Shown here: positions 15,694-24,400 of the stretch, in pieces
Layout: each line of letters begins with the position of its first letter
Position numbering within the stretch: the stretch's first letter is position 1
From: Cupriavidus basilensis
GTDB lineage: Bacteria > Pseudomonadota > Gammaproteobacteria > Burkholderiales > Burkholderiaceae
DNA length: 32,036 nucleotides
NCBI RefSeq assembly: GCF_029335485.1
Contig: NZ_JARJLM010000465.1
Coordinates: 1 to 32,036 of the forward strand
Reading direction: 5' to 3'
Translations under genes and position numbers: made by a program
The notes under the pieces: generated by a model
Told to the model about the DNA's origin: nothing
The model's input: only the letters and a program-made list of their open reading frames with translations
Database searches by the model: none

Positions 15694-15856
15694 GCAGCCA
15701 CTATGTAAATGGGTGGAGAAAATCGCTGTTTTCTATGGAGAGCGTGAGAGATTAATCAACGCGCTCAAAAAATGGATGGCATAATTCCGACTCACCCTTA
15801 GGATATTACGCTCCTTTCCGCGAAAGGTTGGGTGGCCTCGGAAGCTGAATAACGGG

Positions 15857-15875
15857 GGGTAACGCCACTTTACCC
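15857..15875 (-). terminator. Possible terminator hairpin after the maleate isomerase gene
   Basis: GGGTAA and TTACCC form a 6-base stem with a 7-base loop about 27 bases past the isomerase stop. A second small stem, CCTTTC/GAAAGG with loop CGC, lies at 15813-15827. Either may end the long operon transcript before gntR. The T-run is weak. Confidence 0.35.
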
Positions 15876-15901
15876 GCCGCTATTTCATGCGCTTTCCAAC
15901 G

Positions 15902-16654
15902 TCAGAATTTGCCCGACAGCAGGGCTCCGAAGCCTGGTACCGCAGTGCTCAGACTCAGACGCTTGAGCATCATGTAGGTGGTTGCCACCGAGGACGAAAG
16001 TACCGGCAGCCCGTTACGGTCCTCGATCGCCTGCACTGAAGGCAGGGAGGGCATCTGCACGCAGGCCGAGGCAACGATAGCGTCGGCGTTGGCGGTGTTC
16101 AGGCGCTTCGTGATCTCGATCGGCGCGCGCGGGTCCTGGCGGCCCACCTCGAGATTGTCGGGAATCTCCAGCGAGATCGCATCGAGCACCTCGATGCCCT
16201 CGTGCTCGAGGTAGTCGACCACCAGCCGCGTCAGAGGTTTCATGTAGGGCGTGAGGATCGCGACTTTCTTGGCGCCGATGGCATGCAGGCCGTCGACCAG
16301 CGCGCCGGCGCTCGTGACCACGGGGGCCGGGCCGCCATTGTCCACGGTGCGCTGGTGCAGGCGGGTCTCGGACTGGCGGTGGTAGCCAAGGCCCATGCTC
16401 ATGATGGCCACCAGGCAGGCATATCCGAGCACGTCGACGCGCGCGTCGGACAGCTCCAGCGCGCAGCGGTCGCTGTCGGCGTCCATCTTGCTGAGTTCTT
16501 CCTTGGTCACATGCTTCATGCGCATGCGGCTGCTGTGGAAGGTGAAGCGCTCGGGCGCGTGTTGCTCGCGGGCGCGCAGCACGGCCGGGATCTCCGTCTC
16601 CATGGTGGTATTGGACGAGGGGACGATCTGGCCGATACGGAAGGAGGTGGGCAT
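15902..16654 (-). CDS. maiA: Maleate cis-trans isomerase (maleate isomerase)
   Basis: A 250-residue enzyme of the Asp/Glu racemase superfamily that converts maleate to fumarate without a cofactor. The N terminus IGQIVPSSNTTMETEIP is the maleate isomerase signature. The two catalytic cysteines are C80 (GYACLVAIM) and C198 (ASACVQMPSL), 118 residues apart, the same spacing as C76 and C194 of the Nocardia farcinica enzyme. Further matches are SSRMRMKHVT, LTPYMKPL and the GAKKVAILTPY strand. I start at the ATG 16654. A TTG at 16663 overlaps the nitrilase stop (TTGA) and would add three residues; neither has a clear ribosome site, so translation is probably coupled. In nicotinate degradation the same enzyme type (NicE) is the last step. 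Here it should channel maleate from the operon's pathway into the TCA cycle. Confidence 0.92.
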   Translation of the reverse strand: MPTSFRIGQIVPSSNTTMETEIPAVLRAREQHAPERFTFHSSRMRMKHVTKEELSKMDADSDRCALELSDARVDVLGYACLVAIMSMGLGYHRQSETRLHQRTVDNGGPAPVVTSAGALVDGLHAIGAKKVAILTPYMKPLTRLVVDYLEHEGIEVLDAISLEIPDNLEVGRQDPRAPIEITKRLNTANADAIVASACVQMPSLPSVQAIEDRNGLPVLSSSVATTYMMLKRLSLSTAVPGFGALLSGKF

Positions 16655-16659
16655 GGCGG

Positions 16660-17682
16660 TCAAGCTTGTTGCTCCGGGTTGAGGACTGCGGCGTCGAAGT
16701 TCAGGTCGTCGGCAACCGCGGAATCGTCGAAGCGCGCAGCCTGCAGTGGCCGGCGATTGACGTGCAGGTCAAAGACATCGAAACGGTTGTAGTGGCCCGT
16801 GATGTCGTGCATCTGGCGCGGCTGGATGCAGCGCGAGAGGTCGATGTCGGCATAGACAATGCCTTCGGCGTCGATTAGCGGCTCGCCAATCACGCGACCG
16901 TCCGGGCCGAGCACGCCCGAGAGGGCGCTGTTCTTGCGCTCCAGCAGGCGGCGCGCCTGTGGAAAATCCTTTTCGAGGACCGTGATGATCTCTTCCGACA
17001 CGGTCGAGCAGGACACGATCGTGAATAGCTTGCCTTCGAAGCAGTGGGCTGCGGCCCGCACCTTGATGGCCTCGGCCATGTCGTAGTCGGGCGGCGCCAC
17101 GGGCAGCGAGATGTAGCTCGCCACATGCACCAGCTCGCCCTGCGCCAGCAGCGCAAAGCGCGCCAGCGTGTTGGTGTTCTCGCCGCAGGCCAGCGAACCC
17201 AGCGGGCCGATCGAGGTCTTGTGCACGCGCAGCGCCGAGGCATCGCCGGGCGCCCAGGTCAGCTTCTCGGCCCAGGTGGGCACAAGCTTGCGGTGGCGGC
17301 CGATGATCCTGCCCTGGTCGTTGATCGTCACCAGCGTGTTGTAGATTGTGCCGATGCCGTGGGGACTGCGCTCGTTCACGCCTATGACCACGTGGGTCTT
17401 GTGGCGGCCGGCCGCGTCGGCGATCTTCTGGATCTCGGGGCCGGGCACCTCGATGGCCGAGCATGCCAGTTTTTCGAACCAGGGGCTGCCCTCGACGGGG
17501 TTGCCGATCCAGCTCCAGTACGGGTAGCCGGCGACGAAGACTTCGGGGAAGGCGACGAGTTGCGCACCGTTGCCGGCCGCCTCGCCGATCAGGCGGACGA
17601 CCTTGTCTACGGTGGCGTCGGTGTCCAGGAAGACGGGCGCGGCCTGCACGGCCGCGGCCTTGAAACGGGGTAGATCCAGCAT
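16660..17682 (-). CDS. Nitrilase / carbon-nitrogen hydrolase
   Basis: A 340-residue cytoplasmic enzyme of the nitrilase superfamily, hydrolysing a nitrile to acid and ammonia (or possibly an amide C-N bond). The catalytic triad is plain: E47 in AFPEVFVAGYPYW, K132 in GRHRKLVPTWAEK and C166 in LACGENTNTLARFAL. The residue after Cys is Gly (CGEN) rather than the Trp of textbook nitrilases (CWE), placing it in a less studied branch. The C-terminal half carries SYISLPVAPP and DITGHYNRFDVF as in true nitrilases. The ATG at 17682 has AGGAG 6 bases upstream. It overlaps the maleate isomerase start region and follows the alpha/beta hydrolase by 32 bases, so it belongs to the operon. The substrate is unknown: an aromatic nitrile feeding gentisate, or an amide such as maleamate, are both plausible. 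Confidence 0.9.
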   Translation of the reverse strand: MLDLPRFKAAAVQAAPVFLDTDATVDKVVRLIGEAAGNGAQLVAFPEVFVAGYPYWSWIGNPVEGSPWFEKLACSAIEVPGPEIQKIADAAGRHKTHVVIGVNERSPHGIGTIYNTLVTINDQGRIIGRHRKLVPTWAEKLTWAPGDASALRVHKTSIGPLGSLACGENTNTLARFALLAQGELVHVASYISLPVAPPDYDMAEAIKVRAAAHCFEGKLFTIVSCSTVSEEIITVLEKDFPQARRLLERKNSALSGVLGPDGRVIGEPLIDAEGIVYADIDLSRCIQPRQMHDITGHYNRFDVFDLHVNRRPLQAARFDDSAVADDLNFDAAVLNPEQQA

Positions 17683-17714
17683 GGGTATCTCCTGCGAAAC
17701 GGAATGCGCCGGGC

Positions 17715-18605
17715 TCAGGCGCCGCGGCTGGCCTTGATGGCACGCAACACCGCGCCGACGAGCGCGCCGTCGGGCTCGCAGAGGCTGCGCGCGATGTCGA
17801 AGTGGTTGTGGCGCGGCATGTCGATCAGCGCCACCGCATTGCCGGCGTCCTTCCAGCGCTGCGCGAAGTCCACGGTCTGGCGCTGGAACTCCGAGGTCTC
17901 CAGGCCGCCGGCCGAGGCGATCAGCTGCGTTCGGCTTCCCCGCGGGATCCAGCGCTCGGGCGAGCACTGCGCGATGTCCTCGGGCGAGAAGCGCATCCAT
18001 TCGTTGACGTGCATATGCTGCAGCGGCTCCAAGTCGTGCAGGCCGCTGAGCGCCAGAGCGGCGCCGATGATGCCGTCAGGCAGGCCGGCCTCGCGCGTCC
18101 AACCCTCGGCCACCAGCATGCCCGTGAGATGGCCGCCGGCCGAGGAGCCGCCGACGTGGATGCGGCTCACGTCCAGGCCGCGCTCGGCGCCATGGCGCGC
18201 GAGCCAGACCACGGCCGCGCGCACCTGGCGCACGATCTCGGCGATGCCCACGGCGGGCGCCAGTGTGTAGTCCATGACCGCCACGCTGACGCCGTGCTGC
18301 GTCAGGCCGCCGGCGGCGAAGGCGTTGTCGTGGCGTGAGCCGCCGCGCCAGTAACCGCCGTGCACCCACAGGAACACGGGACGGCCTGGTGCGACGTCGT
18401 AGAGGTCCAGCTTCTCGCCGCTGCGCTCGTCATAGACCACGGTCTCGAAGCCCGGCAGTTCCTGCTGCACGCGGGCACTCTCGCGCACATAGGCCGCGGC
18501 CTCGACTGCATAGGACGGCACGCTGGCACGCGCGTTGTACTCGCGGTCCAGCGTGGCCGCGTCCATGCCTCGGTACAGCGGCATGGCATCCGTTGCGAAT
18601 GACAT
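17715..18605 (-). CDS. Alpha/beta hydrolase, arylformamidase-like esterase
   Basis: A 296-residue alpha/beta-hydrolase. The oxyanion motif is HGGYW (82-86) in WVHGGYWRGGS. The nucleophile is S155 in GGSSAGGHL. The catalytic His is probably in PRHNHFDI near residue 272. The N-terminal part (YRGMDAATLDREYNARASVP) is typical of the kynurenine formamidase/arylformamidase group, which hydrolyses N-formyl or ester bonds. In the operon it stands between the importer genes and the nitrilase. One idea is removal of an N-formyl or ester group from a pathway intermediate, as NicD does with N-formylmaleamate, though NicD belongs to a different alpha/beta subgroup. The start at 18605 lies 4 bases after the LivF stop, with GAAGAG just before it. 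An alternative Met at residue 8 is possible. Confidence 0.85.
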   Translation of the reverse strand: MSFATDAMPLYRGMDAATLDREYNARASVPSYAVEAAAYVRESARVQQELPGFETVVYDERSGEKLDLYDVAPGRPVFLWVHGGYWRGGSRHDNAFAAGGLTQHGVSVAVMDYTLAPAVGIAEIVRQVRAAVVWLARHGAERGLDVSRIHVGGSSAGGHLTGMLVAEGWTREAGLPDGIIGAALALSGLHDLEPLQHMHVNEWMRFSPEDIAQCSPERWIPRGSRTQLIASAGGLETSEFQRQTVDFAQRWKDAGNAVALIDMPRHNHFDIARSLCEPDGALVGAVLRAIKASRGA

Positions 18606-18609
18606 CTCT

Positions 18610-19301
<692 letters not shown>

Positions 19302-19308
<7 letters not shown>

Positions 19309-20075
19309 GTTTCCTCCTCGCCCAGATAGGCTGCACGCACATCCGGATGGTTGCGGACCTCGTCCGCGGTGCCGGTGAAGACGGTCTTGCCGTAGACCAG
19401 CACGGTTATGCGATCGGCCAGCGCGAACACGGCATCCATGTCGTGCTCGACCAGCAGGATCGTGTAGCGGCGCTTCAGCCCCTGCAGCAGCGTGGTCATG
19501 CGCGCCGATTCCTCGGCGCCCATGCCGGCCATCGGCTCGTCCAGCAGCAGCAGGCGCGGCGCGCGCGCCAGGGCCACGGCCAGTTCGAGCTGGCGCTTCT
19601 CGCCGTGGGCCATGTTAGCCACGCGCACATCGATACGCGCGCCCAGGCCCACCTCGTCCAGCCACTGCTTCGCCTTTGTGTTCAGGTCCGCGTCCTTGCG
19701 CGGATCCGACCACCAGCCGAAGGCACGGCCGGTGACCAGCAGCAGCGACAGCATCACGTTCTCGAGCGCCGTGTAGTCGGCGCACAGCTCCGTAATCTGG
19801 AAGGAGCGCGACAGCCCTTTGCGGGCACGGGCCGTGGCCGTCAGGGCGGTCACTTCCTCGCCTGCCAGCATGATCGTGCCGGAGTCGGGCCGCAGCTCGC
19901 CGCACAGTTGCGTGATCAGCGTGGACTTGCCAGCGCCGTTGGGACCGATCAGTGCATGGAGCTCACCCTGGCGCAGTTCGATGTTCACGCCATCGGTGGC
20001 TTTCACCGCACCGAAGTGCTTGTGGAGGTCGCGCACCTGTAGCAGCGGGCGCGAGCCATCGGGTTCATTTGCCAT
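19302..20075 (-). CDS. livG: Branched-chain amino acid-type ABC transporter ATP-binding protein LivG
   Basis: A 257-residue ATPase, partner of LivF. Walker A is GPNGAGKST, Walker B is LLLLDEPMAGMG, and the signature is MAHGEKRQLELAVAL, the degenerate form normal for LivG-type subunits. The ATG at 20075 has GGAGG 5 bases upstream and overlaps the LivM stop by 11 bases; a further start at 20108 would lie inside livM. The C-terminal DAVFALADRITVLVYG and RAAYLGEE are family-typical. The overlaps with livM and livF show a tightly coupled operon. Confidence 0.92.
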
Positions 20076-21045
20076 GCACACCTCCGAGCCAGCGGCCGAA
20101 CAAACCATTGCGGCCGGCCAGCACGACCAGCACCAGAATCGGGCCCATGATGAGCATCCAGTGCTCGGTCCAGGCCGTCAGGGTCTGCTCCAGGCCGAGG
20201 AAAACGGCCGCGCCGCCAATGGGCCCCAGCAGCGTGCCGGCACCACCCAGAATAACCATAGCCATCAGCTCACCGGACTTGGACCAGGATGCCATGTCGG
20301 GGGTTACCAGGCCGGCGTAATTGGCCCACAGCACACCGGCCAGGCCCGTTCCAATGGCCGACAGCACGAACGCGGTCAAGCGGATGGGTGTCGGTGCGGC
20401 ACCCAGGTTCACGGTGCGGCGCTCGCTTTGGCGCAGGGCCTGCAGCACCATGCCGAAGCGAGAGTTGACGATGCGCGCGCACAGCCAGGTCCACAGTGCC
20501 AGCACCACGAGGCACACGTAGTAGAAGGTCACGGGCTTCTCGATGTCCAGGCCGGGTATCTCGTTACGTTGCGGCATCAGAAGGCCATCATCGCCACCAT
20601 AGACCTGCAAGGACATGAGGACGAAGTACACGAGTTGCGCGAAGGCCAGCGTTATCATGATGAATTGCACGCCGCGCGTGCGCAGCGCGAGGTAGCCGAC
20701 GATGGCGCCCAGCAGGCCGCAGCAGATCAATGCGAGTGGCCACGCAATGAGCGCCTGCATGGTGCCGGACCAGCCGTACAGCGGGCTGGCCTCCAGCGCG
20801 TGGTGGGCGACGATCGCCACGACGTAGCCGCCGAGGCCGAAGAACATTGCATGGCCGAAGCTCACGAGTGCGCCGTAGCCGAGGATCAAGTCCAGAGACA
20901 CGGCCGCCAGGCCGTAGATCAGGAAGCGCGTGGCGAGGTTGATCGCATAGGGCGTGTTGGTGGCCTCGGCACCCATGGGCACCAGGGCCAGCACAGCCAG
21001 GCCGATTAGCGCCGCCCAAGTGCGGTGCGTGGAATGAACGGTCAT
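20065..21045 (-). CDS. livM: ABC transporter permease LivM
   Basis: A 326-residue inner-membrane permease with about nine hydrophobic segments. It carries the LivM-type blocks YGALVSFGHAMFFGLGGYVVAI and, near the C terminus, GELMAMVILGGAGTLLGPI, the loop that contacts the ATPases. It begins 3 bases after the LivH stop and overlaps LivG. It pairs with LivH to form the membrane channel. Confidence 0.92.
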   Translation of the reverse strand: MTVHSTHRTWAALIGLAVLALVPMGAEATNTPYAINLATRFLIYGLAAVSLDLILGYGALVSFGHAMFFGLGGYVVAIVAHHALEASPLYGWSGTMQALIAWPLALICCGLLGAIVGYLALRTRGVQFIMITLAFAQLVYFVLMSLQVYGGDDGLLMPQRNEIPGLDIEKPVTFYYVCLVVLALWTWLCARIVNSRFGMVLQALRQSERRTVNLGAAPTPIRLTAFVLSAIGTGLAGVLWANYAGLVTPDMASWSKSGELMAMVILGGAGTLLGPIGGAAVFLGLEQTLTAWTEHWMLIMGPILVLVVLAGRNGLFGRWLGGVHGK

Positions 21046-21048
21046 GTT

Positions 21049-21963
21049 TCAGGATCTCGCGGGAAAAAGCCCTTGGGGGCGGACGATCAGCACCACCGCC
21101 ATGAGCAGGTAGATCGAGGCGGAGGCTAGGCCTGCCGCTAACGGCGTGGCGGTTTCGGGCGCCAGCACCTTGTCCATCATCTGCGGCAGGAAGGCCCGGC
21201 CGAGGCTGTCCACCATGCCCACCAGCAACGCGCCGGCCAAGGCACCACGCACCGAACCCACACCACCGATGACGATCACCACGAAGGTCGTGATCAGCAC
21301 ACGCTCGCCCATACCGATTTCCACGGCCAGAAGCGGAGCAGCGACCACGCCAGCCAAGCCGCACATCACGGCACCGAGGCCGAACACCAGCATGTAGAGC
21401 ATGCGGATGTCGACGCCCAGCGCCTCGACCATCTCACGGTCATCGGCTCCGGCACGCACCAGCATGCCCACGCGGGTACGGTTCACGAGGAACCACAGTC
21501 CCAGTGCCACGGCAGCGCCGATCAGGATGAAGGCCAGGCGGATTACCGGGTATTCGAAGCCGGGGCCCAGCGTCACGGAGCCGGCAAGGATGCCCGGTGT
21601 GTCCACCAGGGGCGGACGACGGCCGAAGATCAGGCTGATGGCTTCGTTGGTGAAGAGCACCAAACCCAAGGTGGCCAGCACCTGGTAGAGATGGTCTCGC
21701 TTGTAGAGCCTTCGGATCACGGTGTACTCGACCAGGAGGCCGTAGCCTCCCGCACCGAGCAGCGCGGCAACGACCGCCGCCGTGAAGGATCCCGTCTTGC
21801 CCAACGCGATGGCCGCGCAGTAGGCGCCTACCATGTAGAAGGAGCCGTGCGTGAGGTTGACCACGCCCATGATGCCGAAGATGAGCGTGAGGCCGGACGC
21901 GAGCATGAAGAGCATCGCACCGTACTGCAGCCCATTCAGGAATTGTTCGAGGAGCAAGGTCAT
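21049..21963 (-). CDS. livH: ABC transporter permease LivH
   Basis: A 304-residue inner-membrane permease. The N terminus (FLNGLQYGAMLFMLASGLTL) and the block GVVNLTHGSFYMVGAY are hallmarks of LivH. VVIVIGGVGSVRGALAGALLVG is the ATPase-coupling loop. Its ATG overlaps the substrate-binding protein stop (ATGA), so translation is coupled. About eight membrane spans can be counted. Confidence 0.92.
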   Translation of the reverse strand: MTLLLEQFLNGLQYGAMLFMLASGLTLIFGIMGVVNLTHGSFYMVGAYCAAIALGKTGSFTAAVVAALLGAGGYGLLVEYTVIRRLYKRDHLYQVLATLGLVLFTNEAISLIFGRRPPLVDTPGILAGSVTLGPGFEYPVIRLAFILIGAAVALGLWFLVNRTRVGMLVRAGADDREMVEALGVDIRMLYMLVFGLGAVMCGLAGVVAAPLLAVEIGMGERVLITTFVVIVIGGVGSVRGALAGALLVGMVDSLGRAFLPQMMDKVLAPETATPLAAGLASASIYLLMAVVLIVRPQGLFPARS

Positions 21964-23123
21964 GATGCCATCTTGCAGGCGGCTGCATAGGCGTCCGTGC
22001 CCTTGCTCACGACCTTGCGCACGAATTTCGGACTGACGCCACCAGCGTTGTCCTTCTGCAACTGCAGCAGGTACATGTTCTGGATTGGGTGCTGGTTGTT
22101 GGCCATTGCGAAGTCACCACGCAGTGATGCAAAGTCTGCCTTGCGTAGGGCAGCGCGCAGGCCGCCGGTGTTGTTCACGTCGCCCTTCACGGCGCGCAGT
22201 GCGGAGCCGATCAGGTTGGCCGTGTCATAGGCCTGCACGGCGTAAGAGGTCGGCACACGGCTGTACGTGGCTTGGAAGTCCTTGACGAACTTGCGCGAGG
22301 CGTCGTTCAGGTCGCCGTACCAGAGGTCGGTGACGTAGAAGCCTCCGGCGAGGGTGCCGGTTGCATCCATCATGCGTCGGTCCATCGAGAAACTGGGCAT
22401 CAGCATCGGCACCGTCTTGCCCAGGCCTGAGCTTCCGTACTGCTTGGCAAAGTTGATGCCGGCACCGCCCGGGTGGAACTGATATACCGCATCAGGGGCC
22501 AGCGAGCGCACGCGCGCCAGTTCGACCGAGAAGTCCGTCTGGTCGAGCTTGGTGTAGATCTCGGCCAGCACCTCGCCCTTGTAGGTGCTCTTGAAGCCGG
22601 CGATGGCGTCACGGCCAGCCTGGTAGTTGGGGGCCATCACGACAACGCGCTTGTAGCCCTGCTCATTGGCAGCGACACCGCCCGCGGCATGGAACCAGTC
22701 GTTCTGGTAGGAGGCGACGAAGTAGCCTGGTTCGCATTTGTCCCCCGCGAAGGCTGAGGGGCCGGGGTTAGCGCTGACATAGGTGAATCCGGCCTTGGTC
22801 ACACTGGGTACCACGGCTGCGAGAACGTTGGAGAAGTTCACGCCCGTATACAACCTGATCCCGGATTGGACCATGCGATCGACAACCTGCTTGGCGTTGG
22901 CTGGCTTGAGCGCGTCATCCTCGATCACAAGTTCGACAGGGACGCCGCCGAGCTTGCCGCCCTCCTGCTTGACGGCCAACCGGAAGCCGTCGCGCAGATC
23001 CTCACCGATGTAACCCGAGGACGTCGACAGCGTCGTGATGAAGCCGATCTTGACGGGGGCTTGTGCGCTGGCGGCGAAGGCCGAAGTGGCCAATGCGATG
23101 GCGAGACTGCGTTTCGCGTACAT
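21960..23123 (-). CDS. ABC transporter periplasmic substrate-binding protein (Liv/aromatic-acid type)
   Basis: A 387-residue periplasmic binding protein of the leucine/aromatic acid receptor class. The signal peptide is MYAKRSLAIALATSAFAASA, cleaved before QAPVKIG. The mature start IGFITTLSTSSGYIGEDLRDG and PVELVIEDDALKPANAKQVVD are the usual ligand-domain blocks. A C-terminal pair of cysteines is absent except one in the last residues (AACKMAS). It is the first importer gene and lies 231 bases downstream of the FAH-family gene with a hairpin between. A longer frame starts upstream at 23174 but would precede the signal peptide. The ribosome site is weak. Ligand unknown; the operon suggests an aromatic or small dicarboxylic acid. 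Confidence 0.9.
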   Translation of the reverse strand: MYAKRSLAIALATSAFAASAQAPVKIGFITTLSTSSGYIGEDLRDGFRLAVKQEGGKLGGVPVELVIEDDALKPANAKQVVDRMVQSGIRLYTGVNFSNVLAAVVPSVTKAGFTYVSANPGPSAFAGDKCEPGYFVASYQNDWFHAAGGVAANEQGYKRVVVMAPNYQAGRDAIAGFKSTYKGEVLAEIYTKLDQTDFSVELARVRSLAPDAVYQFHPGGAGINFAKQYGSSGLGKTVPMLMPSFSMDRRMMDATGTLAGGFYVTDLWYGDLNDASRKFVKDFQATYSRVPTSYAVQAYDTANLIGSALRAVKGDVNNTGGLRAALRKADFASLRGDFAMANNQHPIQNMYLLQLQKDNAGGVSPKFVRKVVSKGTDAYAAACKMAS

Positions 23124-23322
23124 AGGATTGCCTATCTGGTTTGACGTCGGAATGGAACGGGGCCGTCGGAGCAATGCCCGCGCCCGAAGGCGCTAGACTC
23201 GCGGGCGATGCAGTCGGTGACCCGATGAGCTTGCGGTCTCGGCCGGGGCGTGTTGGCTTTGTCTCCTGGTCGCCCCGACCCGCTTGCATGCGGCACCATC
23301 TGGCGCTGCACTGTCGCCGCCC

Positions 23323-23352
23323 GGATGCCTGCCGGCACCCGGGTCGGCATCC
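23323..23352 (-). terminator. Hairpin between the FAH-family and importer genes
   Basis: GGATGCC and GGCATCC form a perfect 7-base outer stem two bases after the stop of the FAH gene; the inside also contains CCGG-GTG-CCGG. There is no T-run. It could be an attenuator or RNA-processing site that sets enzyme and importer levels apart. The remaining 200 bases to the importer gene hold no gene that I can see. Confidence 0.4.
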
Positions 23353-23354
23353 AA

Positions 23355-24305
23355 TCAACCGGCCTTCGGGGCCCGGCTTTGCGGATAGGGCGCGCCCACG
23401 GCCACGACCGGGTTGCGCAGTTCGCCAATGCCTTCGACCCAGGCCTCGACCACGTCGCCGGGCCACAGCCATTCCTGCGGCGTGCGACCGGCGCCCACGC
23501 CCGCGGGCGTGCCGGTGGCGATGATGTCGCCCGGCTCCAGCGTCATGGCGGCGCTGATGTCGGCGATCAAAGTGGGGATCTTGAACAGGAGGTGCCTGGT
23601 GTTGGAGTTCTGCTTCTCCACGCCGTTGACCTTCAGGCCCAGGTTCAGGTTGTGAGGATCGGCGATCTCGTCGGCCGTCACGATCACCGGACCCTGTGGC
23701 GCGTAGGTGTCCTGGCCCTTGGAGTAGATCCACTGGCCGGCACGGCGGTTGTCGCGGGCGCTGATGTCGTTGAGCACCGTGTAGCCGAACACGTGGCTCA
23801 TGGCGTCGGCTTCGCTCACGCCCTTGGCGCGGCGGCCGATGATGACGGCCAGCTCCACTTCCCAGTCCAGTTGCTGCGTGATCGCGGCGTTGTGCTCGAT
23901 CGCATCGCCGGGGCCGATGACCGAGGTCGGCGGCTTGGAGAAGATCACGGGTTGCTTGGGCAGGTCCTTCGAGGTGTCGAGCGTGCGGCTCGATTCCTCG
24001 ACGTGCTCGACGTAGTTCAGGCCGATGCCGAAGATGTTCTTGCGCGGTTTGGGAATGGGCGCCAGCAGCTTGACGTTGACCAGCGGCACGGCCGTGCCCA
24101 CGGGCCACTTGTCCTGGCAGGCCTTGAGCAGGGCGTTGGCGGCGCGCACGGCGACCGGCCCCTGTTCGATGAATTCGTGGATCTCGCCCGGGATGATCTC
24201 ACCGGTCTGGTCGCCCAAGGCCTTCAAGTCGACGATCAAGTCGTCAACGATTGCCCCCAGACGGGCTGGCCCGGTGATGTGGGCTCGGAAAGTTGCGAGC
24301 TTCAT
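23355..24305 (-). CDS. FAH-family hydrolase, probable maleylpyruvate/fumarylpyruvate hydrolase
   Basis: A 316-residue fumarylacetoacetate hydrolase family enzyme of canonical form. Visible are the catalytic-loop His H101 (GLNYVEHVEES), metal ligands E149 and E151 (LDWEVELAVIIG) and D180 (LNDISARD), the YSKGQDTYAPQGPVIV block and IIATGTPAGVG. Right beside the gentisate 1,2-dioxygenase-like gene, such enzymes hydrolyse the ring-fission product: fumarylpyruvate to fumarate plus pyruvate, or maleylpyruvate directly to maleate plus pyruvate. No glutathione-dependent or other maleylpyruvate isomerase is seen in the window, but a maleate isomerase is, which favours the maleylpyruvate hydrolase reading. 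The ATG at 24305 has GGAG 11 bases upstream. It starts 95 bases after the dioxygenase stop. Confidence 0.88.
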   Translation of the reverse strand: MKLATFRAHITGPARLGAIVDDLIVDLKALGDQTGEIIPGEIHEFIEQGPVAVRAANALLKACQDKWPVGTAVPLVNVKLLAPIPKPRKNIFGIGLNYVEHVEESSRTLDTSKDLPKQPVIFSKPPTSVIGPGDAIEHNAAITQQLDWEVELAVIIGRRAKGVSEADAMSHVFGYTVLNDISARDNRRAGQWIYSKGQDTYAPQGPVIVTADEIADPHNLNLGLKVNGVEKQNSNTRHLLFKIPTLIADISAAMTLEPGDIIATGTPAGVGAGRTPQEWLWPGDVVEAWVEGIGELRNPVVAVGAPYPQSRAPKAG

Positions 24306-24400
24306 GTTGCATTGTTCTCCAGGAAATACATGAACTAGGTGAGCTGCGTTCCGCCCGCGGCCAAGCCGCAGCGATCGGGGAGGCAGGATGTTTGGAAGAC

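Noticed and set aside
17715-18000. Long nitrilase version starting at 18000
   Set aside because: The extension runs through the alpha/beta hydrolase gene in another frame; the ATG at 17682 has an AGGAG site and begins with the usual nitrilase N terminus.
19819-21009. 396-codon + strand frame over livG and livM
   Set aside because: Rich in Gln, His and Gly and opposite two genes with clear ABC transporter motifs; no ribosome site.
23250-24338. 362-codon + strand frame over the FAH gene
   Set aside because: Mirror of the FAH-family gene, without any domain signal.
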